From positions 1 through 57,477 of the forward strand of contig JBBPTG010000156.1 in NCBI GenBank assembly GCA_038093975.1: a stretch of 57,477 bases of DNA. The letters are read 5' to 3'. Made by a program: the position numbers and the translations under genes. The notes beneath the pieces are model-generated. The model had not been told where the DNA came from and searched no databases. It was given only the letters and a program-made list of their open reading frames with translations. Positions 1-11,459 of this stretch are shown one piece after another (positions within the stretch are counted from its first letter, which is position 1; each line of letters begins with the position of its first letter). The stretch is from Chalciporus piperatus (taxonomy: Eukaryota; Basidiomycota; Agaricomycetes; Boletales; Boletaceae).

Positions 1-500
1 GGGTCAAACCTGGGCGCCAACATCACGTTGATGCTTAGTATCCAGATCGACAAGGAAGCGTAAAGATTTGTATATACTTACAATCTTCCGACGAGGGAGT
101 GACGATATTGTAAATCGTATTCGTGAGATAATCAATCGTCTCGGCGGGAAGACCAGACGGCAACGGGAGTTGGAACGCTTGTTGGGGGCAGGAAGGACCA
201 TATGCTGTGGTGGAAAAACTGGTGTTGTAAGGCGGCAGCGCCTGGGGTATCTGGAAGCGGAGATTGCCTGTCCTATGTTGTGACCAATATGGGTGAGGGA
301 TACACATAGATTGCGGGAGGATGCACGCACGGGGGTCGGGCGAAAGGAATGCCCAGAAATTCATTGACAGAACCAGAGGCTACACCGGTGACGGTTGCGG
401 TGTCAAGTATCACCGTGGGCGCTGAACGCACTCGCAACGGAGACGCGATCGTAGGCCCTGCAGCGGCCAGCAAGAACAGCAACAGATCTGTCCCCAGCAT
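1..500 (-). CDS. Type-B carboxylesterase/lipase, 5' part (truncated by window edge)
   Basis: This is a secreted serine esterase of the carboxylesterase/cholinesterase family. Exon 1 (500-331) encodes a hydrophobic signal peptide (MLGTDLLLFLLAAAG) and the family motif GxxxxFLGIPFARPP. A GTGCGT intron ends with an AG at 274-273. Exon 2 (272 to about 78-82) continues TGNLRFQIPQ and ends SSEDC, the conserved cysteine preceding the 'NINV' strand. Exon 3 reads INVMLAPRFDP and leaves the window. The exon 2 donor is uncertain: GTATAT at 77 keeps frame, while the better-looking GTAAGT at 81 does not. The catalytic Ser-Glu-His residues lie outside. Family assignment rests on established motif order; substrate cannot be told. 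Confidence 0.85.
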
Positions 501-560
501 GGTCCGAATATCGCGGGGTAAGTGACCGGGCTGGGAATGTCAAGATCCCATGGCGGTGCT

Positions 561-569
561 TTATAAAAT
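561..569 (-). promoter_or_regulatory. Probable TATA box of the carboxylesterase gene
   Basis: The minus strand reads TTTATAA about 60 nt upstream of the esterase ATG, a usual fungal TATA distance. The motif is near-palindromic, so orientation is set only by the neighbouring gene. No other promoter element was recognised. Confidence 0.45.
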
Positions 570-1154
570 GTCAGCCGTCGGAGAAATACACATGAATCAT
601 GTTCTAACCTACTGAAGGATATTATGGTGACAGGCCAATTGGCCGTACAAATTTTCCCGTTTGCTCCCAGAATGACGCAGTCAGCTCAGGTGACCAATCA
701 GACCATCAGGTGGGCACGTCCAAGTCACGTTTAGGAGATAAAAACATCTGGGGTGGTCAGATCGCTGAACTTTACTTGCCGTTTCGAGGAGTCCATGGGT
801 ACAGAGACTGCGGGGGAAACCGGAAAGCACCCGATATCTACAGAAAGAAGACGACAGTGTTTCGTCCCCTTTCCACCTCTTTCCACCCACACCTGAAATA
901 AAAATATTAAAGTTGAAGGGACAAGTCGATGATTGGACAAGGCACTTCAAGTTTGGGTTGACAAAACATCCGCGTTGTTTTCATGAACCAGGGCAGCTTA
1001 CATAACACGTGCAGATCAAGGACGCCAGCCAACTCTCCATCCACAACGACATGACGATCCTCCCACTCGTGGGCAAGCAGATGCGCAAATTAGTAGGCAT
1101 GTCAGGCCATGATACACCACCTAATAGTACACAATGAGACTCGGAGTGACAAGA
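570..1154. other. Intergenic, no gene recognised
   Basis: Only short ORFs without recognisable motifs are seen on either strand. No repeat, tRNA or transposon end was noticed. It presumably holds the esterase promoter at its left side. Confidence 0.5.
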
Positions 1155-1892
1155 CTACGCGCCGATGTGTACGAACAAGATCCCATTTTCATAGTCCTCA
1201 GTGCCTTGTGCAACGCGATCGCAGCACAAGTATGATCTAGACCATCATGCCCAGACTTCTCCACCATATTCCGATAGAACTCCGTCATAATAATCTTCGC
1301 TTCCGCATCCCCCACCGCCCACATCGTCCCGACGACAGAACGGAAACCGACAAACTGCATCGATGCGGCCAGATGGATAGCCTCTGTCCTTGTATCCGAC
1401 AGTGGCATGACAAGCGGACAGGGTGGCAAGTCGGGAGTGTTGCAAGTCGTGTTGGATGATATGTTGAATCCTCAGAAGCCCGTCACCGAGTGCGAAGCCG
1501 GACTCGAAAGGTAGTTCGGAATTCGGGATCCCGTGGCAGGCAAAGTGGACGAAGTCGCACTTTTGGAGTTCTTGGCCAACCCTGCCGACTTGGGCATCCT
1601 GGCCTTCGATGCGCGTGAATGTTGCGTGAGCGGCGACAGACTCTTCGATGCTGACGAGCTCAGCATGGACATATTCAAGCGTGGATTCTTCGGGAGTCTC
1701 TCCATTCCCAACTGCAACGAAACGCGGCTTTCGCGTGGTTGAATCCAATGGGCGTCGAGAGCAAATAAGAGCAGTCAAGGTTGGGGTGTAAGAGGAGATG
1801 TAGAGATTGAAGTGGTCTGTGCAACATTGGAATGCGGTCAATCCCTCAGGCTGAGTCGCTGGAGATACAAAGGTTATAATCTGCGTCGCCAT
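1155..1892 (-). pseudogene. CHAT-domain (caspase-like) protein relic
   Basis: The minus strand encodes a C-terminal CHAT domain, the caspase-related peptidase that follows TPR arrays in many Agaricomycete proteins. Visible motifs are ISSYTPTLTAL, the histidine block FVHFACHGIPNSE, the cysteine block LATLSACHATVG, then EAIHLAASMQFVGFRSVVGTM and the terminal LFVHIGA. Two frameshifts break it. One lies just after LSACHATVG (around 1395-1405), where a base is missing before DTRTEAIHL. The second lies near 1190, where ALR passes out of frame before DYENGILFVHIGA. No TPR region precedes it, so it is both 5'-truncated and frameshifted. The catalytic His/Cys pair is still legible. Other possibility: unrecognised introns, but neither break has good splice sites. 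Confidence 0.8.
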
Positions 1893-2235
1893 TATGCATT
1901 ATGAAGCTTAGTCGGAGAGGGTCCAGAAATTGATCAGTTTTCCCGTCCGTCTGGTACTTAGATCCTGTCATACACATAAGCCCGAATGGGCTTCGCACGC
2001 CTGTTCAGAAAAACGTCCTCGTACTGTGTACGGGTACGCATTGCAATGGGGAACATCCGCGATCCCACGGTGTTGTGGTGTTGTTCGAGGAGAAGCGGTG
2101 GAATCCCGGTCGTCTCCTACTATTAATTGATGACGAGGAACAGGGGCTAATTATCTTTCATTTGTCTACTTACGTAACCCTTCACAGACCCAAGTCGAGT
2201 CTTCTACAGCCTCGGATCCTCGACTTCGACCTCGA
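1893..2235. other. Spacer and presumed RPAP1 promoter
   Basis: No supported gene. A short open stretch in the RPAP1 frame precedes ATG 2236, and 'cttcacag' near 2183 could be a 5' UTR intron acceptor, so an additional upstream RPAP1 exon is possible. Confidence 0.4.
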
Positions 2236-5200
2236 ATGTCAGTTCATGAGCGTTCGTTGATAGGATCTGTGTTCGAGCGTAAACAACCTCGAGCACCGTC
2301 CTCTCCATCCCAAAGATTCACGGGAACACCGGGGACTGGGTTTCCAGCTGTCCAGCACAGGTCCAAGAGCGCATTTGCGCGTGCAAGGGAAGAGGCAAAG
2401 GGGAATGTGGGGATGAGGACGGACGAGGTGCCGGTCGTCGTGCCGACGAAGGCGCGTCTCTCAGGGCTACCTACAAGATCAGAACCAGCACAACACCCAT
2501 TGAACGGCGCGAAACCCGTCCCGACCGATACGGATGCTCTATGCCGACAGATCAACGACGAGAACGAGCGCAAGATTTCGAGCATGTCAGATGCTGCGAT
2601 CGAGCAGGAGAAACACGAGATACTGGAGCAGCTGGGTGCAGGAACTGGGGAATTGCTGCGACGGATCCGAGACGCAAGGGAGAGGAGACAAGAACGGGAG
2701 CAGAAGCAAGCGCAGGAACAGAGGGAAGCTGTCGAGCTGGAGGCACATGGGAAAGGGTCCACAGAGGGTGACGACAACGGCCTCATTCGAACGACGAACG
2801 AACCCCACATCACTCATCCACAGCCCGTTTCATCCGGATTGGCTACCAGACCGAGTATTCTGCGCGTCAAAAGTCTTGAGAATATTGGGCAATCAGGTAC
2901 CATCCACCCGCTTCCTAAGCTCATCATGAACGAGCTCTCTCATCTCAACATGTTCCAGTGCCGTCACCCCTGCCTCCCACCAGCAGCACTCGCCCCTCTA
3001 GTCGGGCGAGTCGAAGGTTACGCTTTGCAGAGGTCACTCCCGACGATGTGCACGTATACGAATCAGCACCTGTGTCTCCAAAGAGAACGATATTCGCACT
3101 CCCACCTCCGCCCGATACAAAAGATGACTCGATCACCTCCCTGGGCACATTCAATGGAAATACCGTTCTATCGAAACGACCCCGTCCAACTGACAGCCCA
3201 ACCGAGGAGAGGCCCCAAATCGTCACCAGCGATGATGTCGAGCCAGAAGAAGGCAGTCCCGAATACATTCGACGACGATATTTTCCCAATCTGCCTGCCA
3301 ATGATCCCACCCTTGCTTGGATAGCGTCGTCTGTCCCAGACACAGCGGATGAGTCTGTTCCTCGGTTCGACCTTCATGGTGCTCCTATCCCAGCTTCACT
3401 ATCGGCCTCCCTTCCGTCACATCTAGGTCTACATCACCATGCTGAAGGCCGTCGCGCTGGGTATACAATCGAAGACGTCTTCCTCCTCTCACGATCTACC
3501 GTCCCGGCACAACGGGCTACCATGCTTGGCGTCCTGGCTAAGATTGCTCATCGTCTTGGACGACAAGTCAGGGACCCAGATGACCCAGAGAAGATCACGG
3601 AATTTTCTGGTAAAGAAGGTGAACTGCGAAAGCGTATCCTTGCCGCTGGTTTGGCAGCCATCGACCAAATCGGTAGTCTCGGTGCACGAGCGGTAGAGGT
3701 TGTGTGGGAGTGTCTCGTTGAGTGGGACAGCACGGCGAGCGAGCTGGAAGGCGTAGAGCTCGCTCTTTCTCCCGACGTCTTGTCTTCGCTCCAGCTTGAC
3801 TATCTCCTCCCTCAAATCACCGACGTACTCTTGCATGCTGCCCTTCCGCCTGAGTCACTGTCCCAACTACTGGCTATCGTCCACCGCCTCGCTCAGCAAT
3901 CCAACCAAATCGCAGATATGATCACCACCACTCCTCGTCTTGTCGCTACTATCCTCGACACCTTCCTCCTCAAGCCCATGCAGACTAAAGATGATGCTGT
4001 TCCGCCTAACCCACTCGCGCTTCAGGTGTTGATCACCCTCGCTTCTGCATCGCGATCGAACGCGTCTGCCCTTGTCGACCCAGCAGATGCCCACCTTCGA
4101 TTCGTTGCATTGCTTCCGCCTTCGTCACCTCTTCACCACTCCCTTGCCATGTCCCTCTTGACGTACACGCTCAGACTATACACCATACTCGCGTGCTATG
4201 GTTTCTATTCCCACATCGCCACGACGGCCGCGCAGTACTTTACAGCGCTTGGGACATATGTCCTCTCTAGCTCTACATCTCCTGACAACGCACCCTCCCA
4301 GTCGTCGTCGTCGTCTACAAGACTTCGGATTGCATGGATGTCCCTCGTCGAAGCTTGGACAATTTGTGCGACGGATCCACATGCAACGACTCCGCCGCAT
4401 GAGATTCTTTGGAGTCAGATCTCTGCTTGGGGTTGGGCTATGGATGTACGTCGGCTCAGGGAGGACGCCTCTCCGTCCGATGGGGCCCTCTATGCGGCAA
4501 TGTGGAATGTCGAGGCTGCCTGGCTTGAGGGTGCGCGGATTAATGGTGTACGTGGCGGTGAAGGAGAACGTGAGGAGGCATTGGAGATCCTTGGGCGCAC
4601 TTTCAGTGCTGATGGGGGCTCCGAGTATGTGGTCGTGCGGAACGCAATCGAGGGTGTTCAACGTACGCTTGCTAACGCAATACCAACAAGTGGAGAAGAA
4701 GCGGGCCGAATATTGGTTGAGCTGGCACAGCACACAACCGTCCTCGCATCTGTCCTCCGTCTCTGGATTGCCTGTCTCCCACAGCTCACAGCAGGCAGTT
4801 CACTTACCAATCCACCATTTGCACTTCCATTCGCCCAGCTTTCGGCACTCTCTGCTTCGCTGGCTAGGCATGCAGTGTGGACACTCCCATCTGCGTTTGG
4901 ACCACACCTACGCGTGCACCTCCGCCCGCTCACAGCGTTTCTGGCACGCTTCCACCGTGTATCGCGTTATATTCCAGGGACGACACCTCAGCTTTGGCTC
5001 GCACAAGCGCTTGTATTTATGCCACGGCTTCTTCCAGGGGACGAGGCTTACACCCTTGGGATGCTTGATGCTTTTGCTTGCATCAGCCCGCAGTTCGCGG
5101 GGATAGATCTCGAAGGGTTGGGTACAGGCATCGAAGTTCTCCGACCGTTCTTCGAGTATACGATTCGCCCCGATTCAGTGACGAACGTTGCCCCTCTTCG

Positions 5201-6458
5201 CCCCTCCCTTGAGAGCGTCGCACGTGCCAGCACGCTCCGTCTTCCTTCATCCTCCATTTCTGCAATCTCAGAAGATACCAAATCGGCACAAACACCGACG
5301 GGCACTCCAATCCCATCAGGCCTCCCACTTACCTCCGACTTGCTCTGCGTCCCTCTCACCCATCTCCTCCGCTCTGGCCTTTCTCCCATCTTCACCGACT
5401 CCGTCCCTCTCCCTCCATCATGGTCCCCTTCCGAAACGGATGTCGTGCGCGCAACGTTGTTGGTCTTGTGTGCGGCAAGAGGGGTATTGAGTGAGCATGG
5501 ATTGGGAGCGTTTGGACCCAGTCCGGCGGAGGTGGTGTTTGCGTGTATGAGGGTGTGTATGCTTGAACATGGGGTTGGGGTGGGTGCTGCAGGGGGTACA
5601 GAGGAAGTGTTTCGAGATGGGGTGGTTGAGAAGTTGATGAGAGTGTTGCTGGAGCCTTACACGGCGCGCAGTCGCGTCTCTCCACCGGCATCAACAGACT
5701 CGCCTGAACACGCGTCACGCTCTCTCGAAGCAGCATCAGCACCCTACCTCGGACCAACAAACACGCCATTCTATCAATTCTACACCGACCTGGTCGCGCT
5801 GTACGCAGCGGTGTCGTTTGCTCATCCCGTATTTGCGGCGTTGCTCGTCCCACCACTCGCGATGCGCTATCCGGGCGATTACAGGCGTGCGTTGTGGTGT
5901 GATGGCGAGGTCGGGGGTGGTGTCAGTGTTGGGGGTCCTCCCAACCAATCCACGTCCACGATGACAGCCGCAGAAACGAGCGACATCGTTCGCAGCGTCC
6001 CTGTCCCCCTCGAAGACGTCGTATGTTGTTGGGGTCCACCAGGGGATGTCCGCGAGTATCTATACCCGATCGAGAGGGACGTGGGTTTGCTTAGCGCCTA
6101 TGTCGGTGCGCTCATTGGTGGGACGAGAGGAAGAGAGGTAGAGGGTTTCTTGAGACTGGTTGCGGTGCATCATGTTGCTGGTGCTGTATGGGGGGACGCT
6201 GAGTTGTCTGCTGAGATACGCGCACGGCTGTTGAGAGCGATCGTACGTGGAGATGCACGCGTTGTGAAAGAGGTGGTGCTGTATCGACAGCGGTCGGTCG
6301 GGGGTGGTGGGTTTGTGTCCCCGCCTGGGTGTTATGAGGGTGGAGTGGAGGAGGATGGGGCGTGGCGAGAGAAGAGGTTGATGTTCGTGAGGGAGGCATT
6401 GGGGGAGAGTATCGGGGAGAGGGTAAGAGGACTGTTGATGCCGACGTCGCTGAGATAA
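2236..6458 (+). CDS. RPAP1: RPAP1-like RNA polymerase II-associated protein 1
   Basis: RPAP1 family proteins help assemble and import RNA polymerase II. Two exons are inferred: 2236-2896 and 2959-6458, with a 62 nt GT-AG intron that joins phase 1 to phase 1 (1,386 residues). The RPAP1_N region (residues ~95-150) holds QINDENERKISSMSDAAIEQ followed by a charged coiled coil. The RPAP1_C region (around residue 350) has the family signature PRFDLHGAPIPASLSASLP and the helix GYTIEDVFLLSRSTVPAQRA. The long remainder is helical-repeat-like and ends GLLMPTSLR. A short motif SLIGSVFERK near the start fits the family N-terminus. ATG 2236 is the first in-frame Met after possible upstream coding sequence. 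The gene is GC-rich with strong codon bias and looks intact. Confidence 0.9.
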
Positions 6459-7057
6459 AGAAGGATGTCATTGATGTATCAGATGAATCTCAATCGTACT
6501 AACAGGTACTAACTAAGTGTTCCGATCTTAGTCGTTCGTACATCGTGTACGACTTCGACCACTGGCTAGCCCTCAGGCTTCCAGAGAACACGGATCCCAA
6601 GTTCACTCGAGGTAAAACTCTGGTTGCACCTGGTAATCAAACTTGGTGAGTCATGATGCATGAGGAGAGGGTGCGTCAAGTGCCATGGAACTGGGAAGCG
6701 ACTCAGTTGTGACTTGAAGTCAATTGATTTGTCGTGCAACATGTCTGCCGTCATACGCAATCGTGAGTTTCGTGGCTACCGCTTGTCTGTATCGCTCTCA
6801 GGCTGTATCCCCCCTCCCCGGCACGCTATTCGAGAAGATTGTAAGCGGATAAAGCGGGTTAGCGAAGCCCTCAGGGTGAGGCAGAGGCTGCAGCGGCGCA
6901 GCGTGCCACCGTCACGACCTCCGCCGAGTCCGAGCTTCTCCGTTTGCGCAGCTGGCCACATTGTCTCTTACGTAGGTTACCCTGCATCTGAAGCAAGGTC
7001 ATATAAGAGCTGAGGCCAAGGCTGAGGCAATGTAATTTTCGCTATTCTTACGAAGCG
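6459..7057. other. Spacer; possible unresolved 5' exons of the hAT-like gene
   Basis: Two stretches could be upstream exons of the following gene. One is 6871-6975, reading EAAAAQRATVTTSAESELL and ending at a GTAGGT donor whose phase fits the 7056 acceptor. The other is a short peptide from ATG 6742. No BED zinc finger (C-x2-C-xn-H-x-H) is legible. Exon calls here are speculative. Confidence 0.3.
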
Positions 7058-9303
7058 ATGCGGAACGTTGTTGCTCAGGGACGTTCTCTCTTCGACCTCA
7101 TTTCTCCGTCAGCACCAGACCCCCGTACCAACGGACGAGGCGATACTCTCAAGGACCATCTTCTTGCCTTTGTTTTGGCTCCTGGGAGCAACCAGGTAAC
7201 TCTTCAAGTTCCCGTGCGCTCACCATGGAATCTCCACTAACAAATTACGCAAGTCTGTTAGTCTTGTCGAATCCAAGGAGTTCCGTGATCTTATCTTGTA
7301 CTGTCGCCCCGAGCTCAATGAGGAAGACCTTCCTGACCGGTCGGCGTTTTCTGCAAGTATCATGGATGCCTGGCAAAAACACCTTTTAGTCCTCAAAGAG
7401 GATATGGCTGTAAGCACGAGCGTCGAGCCTGAACTTGGTGTTATTCGCTTGTAGCTGATTCGAACTTCTGTTTTCAGAGGTCTCTAGGGCAAATCTCATA
7501 CACAGCAGACGCCTGGTTGTCTGACGACGGCACGGAACAACCATATCTCACGGTGACGGCACATTGGATCTCCGAGGAACTCGCATTCGGTGGCCTGAAA
7601 TCACGGTCGGCACTCATCGCATACGGTCCCATAAGCCGTGACTACACTGGATTGTCGCTGGCGGAAACCATCATGCAAATCATGGATCGCGTTGGGATGG
7701 CTGCAAAGGTCAGTCGATTCATCTCTTGATGCCATGCTTGAGCATGATATATCATTCTTCAGACTGGGCACATCACCATGGTCGATAATGCTGAGAACAA
7801 CAAAAATTTTATCCAAGAATTGTCAAACCTGTTACATGCACGTGGTGTCAATTTCGACCCTCTAGAACGCGGTATCATTTCCATTCCACACGTGGTTCAC
7901 GGATGTGCAACTCGCGTCCTCGAGAGTTTTACCGATCCCGATATTACGCACATTGCTGAAGCATGGCTCACGGCGTTTCCAGACGATCAGCAGCGTGAGG
8001 CATACGCCAAGGCTATGAAGAGGGATCCGGTTGAGATGGGTCACGACCTCGTATGTGAAATTCGTGAATCTGGACGTTGTGATGTCGAGCTTTTCCTCGA
8101 CGTGGAAGGGTGGTGGGATACCACTTATTCCATGATCAGTCGTCTCCGTGCCTCGCGTCAGGTAGGTCACTATCGCCCCAAGCTGAGCTGCCGGCATGGT
8201 TTCACCCGTCTCTATCAGACTATCGATCAGATCCTCGTTTTTCCAGACCAACAAGACCCCGAGAACGATGTATTGGGCGAATTGGAATGGTCTGTACTCG
8301 AAGACTTGGAACGCATTCTCGAGGTGAGCTATCAAAATATGTATACGGGATCATCGAGTAGCTGATCGTCGTCAAACCCAGATCCCTTACAAGGTTCAGC
8401 AGTACGTATCAAAGGAAGCGTTACCTCGGCTGGGCTATGTCATTCCTGTGTTTGAACTCTTCGTGAACGCATGGGAGAAACTAGGGGATGATCATCCTCG
8501 CGTCAAACCCTTCACCGATCTCGGCCTCAAGCTGGCGCAAACACATTCTGCCCAACGTCAAAAGACACGTACTCACATCATTGCTATGCGTACGTCGTTT
8601 TCACGTCAGTCGACCGTGGCCCTTGTAAAGCCCTGACTTTTCAGTCGTTGATCCCGTCGCCTGGATGTTCTGGATCAGAAAGAATTCGGATGGATATCAC
8701 TTAGAAGCGGTGCAGGCGGTTTTGAGCTTGGTAGGCTTATAACTTCCTTCGGTGACCCGCAAGCTCAACGCCTGCCCAGATGCAACAGTACCACGACAAA
8801 CTACAACAGATCAATCAACAGAACCAACGACCTCCTGATCGTCTGACTCTCAGCTCCCTCGCAGAAGAATTTGGCATTGAGTACACCGAAACGAGTCCCG
8901 CGAGCGAGCAAATCGTTAAAATGGAGTACGAAGCCTACGTTGATGATCGGGTGTTGGTCAAGGGGGATGATCCTATCAAATTCTGGGAGGTATGTCGAGA
9001 TGAAATAATGAAATGTCCACACACTCGGGGCTTGAACTGACACGTCGTGGATAGGAACACCGCTACAGATTTCCGACTCTCTTCGCCATCGCGATGGACT
9101 ACCTCCCGATTCAAGCGACGGCTGCTTCGAGCGAACATGTCTTCTCTACGAGCACGCATCTAGATATAAAGAAAGGGTGCCGCCCTAATCACGCCGTCAC
9201 GGAGGCCCAGCAGATGCTCAAGTATAATTTCAAGAATGAAAACCTGAATTTCACGAGTTGGATGCTGACTGATCAAGACGAATTGCTCGATGAGGATGAT
9301 TGA
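7058..9303 (+). CDS. hAT-superfamily transposase-like protein with nine exons
   Basis: Nine exons join in frame (593 residues): 7058-7195, 7254-7409, 7478-7708, 7763-8161, 8219-8323, 8382-8589, 8645-8730, 8780-8989, 9055-9303. Motifs follow the hAT order: LGQISYTADAWLSDD (first catalytic Asp block), MVDNAENN (second Asp block), IPHVVHGCA, WWDTTYSMISRLRASRQ, and the C-terminal dimerisation region RFPTLFAIAMDYLPIQATAA followed by SSEHVFS. No N-terminal BED zinc finger is seen in the called exons. Terminal inverted repeats and 8 bp target duplications were not recognised around it. An open frame with eight clean GT-AG introns suggests a conserved or recently active gene rather than a fossil. Whether it is a mobile autonomous copy or domesticated cannot be told from this copy. 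Confidence 0.8.
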
Positions 9304-9833
9304 AGAATAGCAGGGTAGGTGGGTCGGATTCTGGTATGACCTCAAAGGATGTGGATATATGTAACGTGCCGTCGATACTACCTTCCTTTGATGGCTATGG
9401 AGATTGCTGCGTGGTGTTGCGGGATCAGACATAGACTTCCGCGTTCGTTTATGGTGACATCTACCCGAGGCTCGCGCGACAGGGCTGTTCGGTGGTAACT
9501 CATTGATCGAGACATTATCCGGCTTAGACGTGACTTGAAGCTAGGATGATGACCTGCAGTGACTCGTATGCTCACAGATTCCGAGTCTTGCAAAACAATA
9601 ACCCTCATCCGGCGTGCATCGCCACCTCGCTGGGAAGATAACTCCTTCGTTTGACCTTTCCGCCTGCCTAAAGAGACTTCTCGGTAGAGCAGAACGACTG
9701 TCTTCTGCTCATCGAGAGTCTGGGTTTCGGAGACTAAAAGAGACTAGCTCAGCCCGCAATCATTTGGGAATAGCTGTGAAGTGGCAAACGGGTCTAGGTC
9801 TCGCCGCGACGGTTTGCAGACAGAAAAAAAAAG
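9304..9833. other. Spacer with conserved upstream block of F-box copy A
   Basis: The right half (about 9650-9800) carries 'ctttccgcctgcctaaagagac' and 'tgtgaagtggcaaacgggtct', which recur upstream of copies B (about 12050), C (about 14390), D (about 19210) and E (about 42400, minus). It is therefore probably the shared promoter of the family. The left half holds nothing recognised. Confidence 0.6.
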
Positions 9834-11459
9834 ATGGGTTCAGACCACTCTCTTCCACCAGAAATTATTTCCCACATCGTCCACTTTCTCGATCCTCTCG
9901 ATGTCGTTCGGCTGAGACTGGTGAGTATAGTTTGTAGAAACGCATCCCCCCTCCTTACAAATGTCGACCAGGTTTCAAAGCAATTCCGTGACATCTCTTA
10001 CGATCCTGCGATCTGGAAGACGCTATACACGAACGCTCGCTTGCCTCTTCCACGTGGTCCATTTCCTTTCCAATCGACCCACTTTCTCGAGCGTACCTTG
10101 ATTCGTTCGGCGCGGTTGGCAGAGACTTGGACGACCCGACCAATCAGGGAAATTTCCAGTCTGACAATCCCAATCGAGGGGTCAGTGACGAGCCCACCCA
10201 AGGTTTTCTACGGGAGATGGCTCCTGACCCAGATTCACCGCGTATCTGAGTCGGAGTCGTACACAAGGATTGTTGTACACGACATCGAGTCACATACTCA
10301 GCAGGTCCTGATAGAACAAGAACCAGGAATTCACTCATTGGATGCAGATTCAATCACCTCCGTCGATGGGTGTACTGTCTATATCGTATTTTGTGTGGGC
10401 GGTGTTCACCATCACTCGAAAGCGTGTGTATACCCGTTCATAATTAACGAGGTCAAACCATCATGATCCTGACTTGCCTGTATTTTTTTTCACCAGGGAT
10501 GTGAAACTGGTAGCGTTTCGGGTGAACATGGACACCGGCGAATTCCATATCTGTGAACGTTTGGATGTTCCGACAACGTCTGACTCGAGGGTTATCATTG
10601 GCGCTAACGAGGGTCCGTTCGTCGTCTTGCTGTCGCACGATTTGGTCTTCGATACCCGGGTACAAATGTTTTATGCGATACCTGAATTCAAAACGGAGCT
10701 GGTACGTACATACTTTGAATTCATTCCCATCGAATGGAAGATTGACTCATCACTGAATAGAATGTAGATAGTCCATTCCAAAGCGAAGTTATCCCAACGG
10801 CGACGCATGTTCTCTTGTTTACCAATGTCCACTCGCGCAACACGGGGCTGATGGTGCTCGCTCAAGCATTCGTTTCTCCACTTCCTCTTGATCGTTACCC
10901 TGGTGGTGGTGGTGGTGGTGGTGGCCTCCCTCTTCAAGCTCTTCGTCTCAACTATGAATGCCTTTCGCCGAAACCGCACGCTTTCGCTCGGCTAGTTCGA
11001 AACTCTGTCGTGGATCTGAAGACTGGATCTACGAACATAAGGTTGATACAAGGTTATGAGCGCCCTCGGGGGTCATACCATACCTCCCTCGACCTGACAC
11101 TGCCCAAACCCAACGGTGACGCCGTCCTCCCTATGAAGATAGAAATTCGGCCTCTTGAAAACCTGTCCAGCCGTCCAGGAAATATCCACTTTGACTCGTC
11201 CCATGATGGGTACGTCAGGGGAATCCATCGGCACAATGATTTTCAGAGTGGGATTGCCTTGATGAAGTTTACGGTGGATACTAGTCAGGATGGATGTCCG
11301 GTCGTTGACACCGGCGAGTTTTTACGTGCGGAATTTACTCATCCTGATACTTCCTGCGTTTTGAGTTGGCAGTATTTTGATTGTTTGCGAGGGAGGATTT
11401 TCTCGAATGTCCGGGGTACTGATAGAAAATCAAAGGTTGTCATCGTTGATTTTGAATAA
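9834..11459 (+). CDS. F-box protein, tandem copy A
   Basis: Four exons are inferred by comparison of copies: 9834-9920, 9972-10423, 10497-10701, 10761-11459 (480 residues). The F-box lies at the N-terminus: LPPEIISHIVHFLDPLDVVR, then LRL and, across intron 1, VSKQFRDISYDPAIWKTLY. It would bind Skp1 in an SCF ubiquitin ligase. The remaining ~420 residues carry family blocks ARLPLPRGPFPFQSTHFLER, VAFRVNMDTGEFHICERLDV and the C-terminal SKVVIVDFE; they are presumably the substrate-binding part and I recognise no known repeat there. A Gly8 run encoded by GGT repeats (about 10902-10925) interrupts the C-terminal half. The first donor of intron 2 (AAAGC/GTGTGT) is phase-based rather than a strong match. 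Confidence 0.82.

Noticed and set aside
681..950. Overlapping short ORFs on both strands
   Set aside because: Under 90 codons, no motifs, no splice-consistent extension.
5392..5856. Long minus-strand ORFs inside the RPAP1 gene
   Set aside because: Pro/Arg-rich shadows of a GC-biased plus-strand frame that has clear RPAP1 motifs; no motifs of their own.
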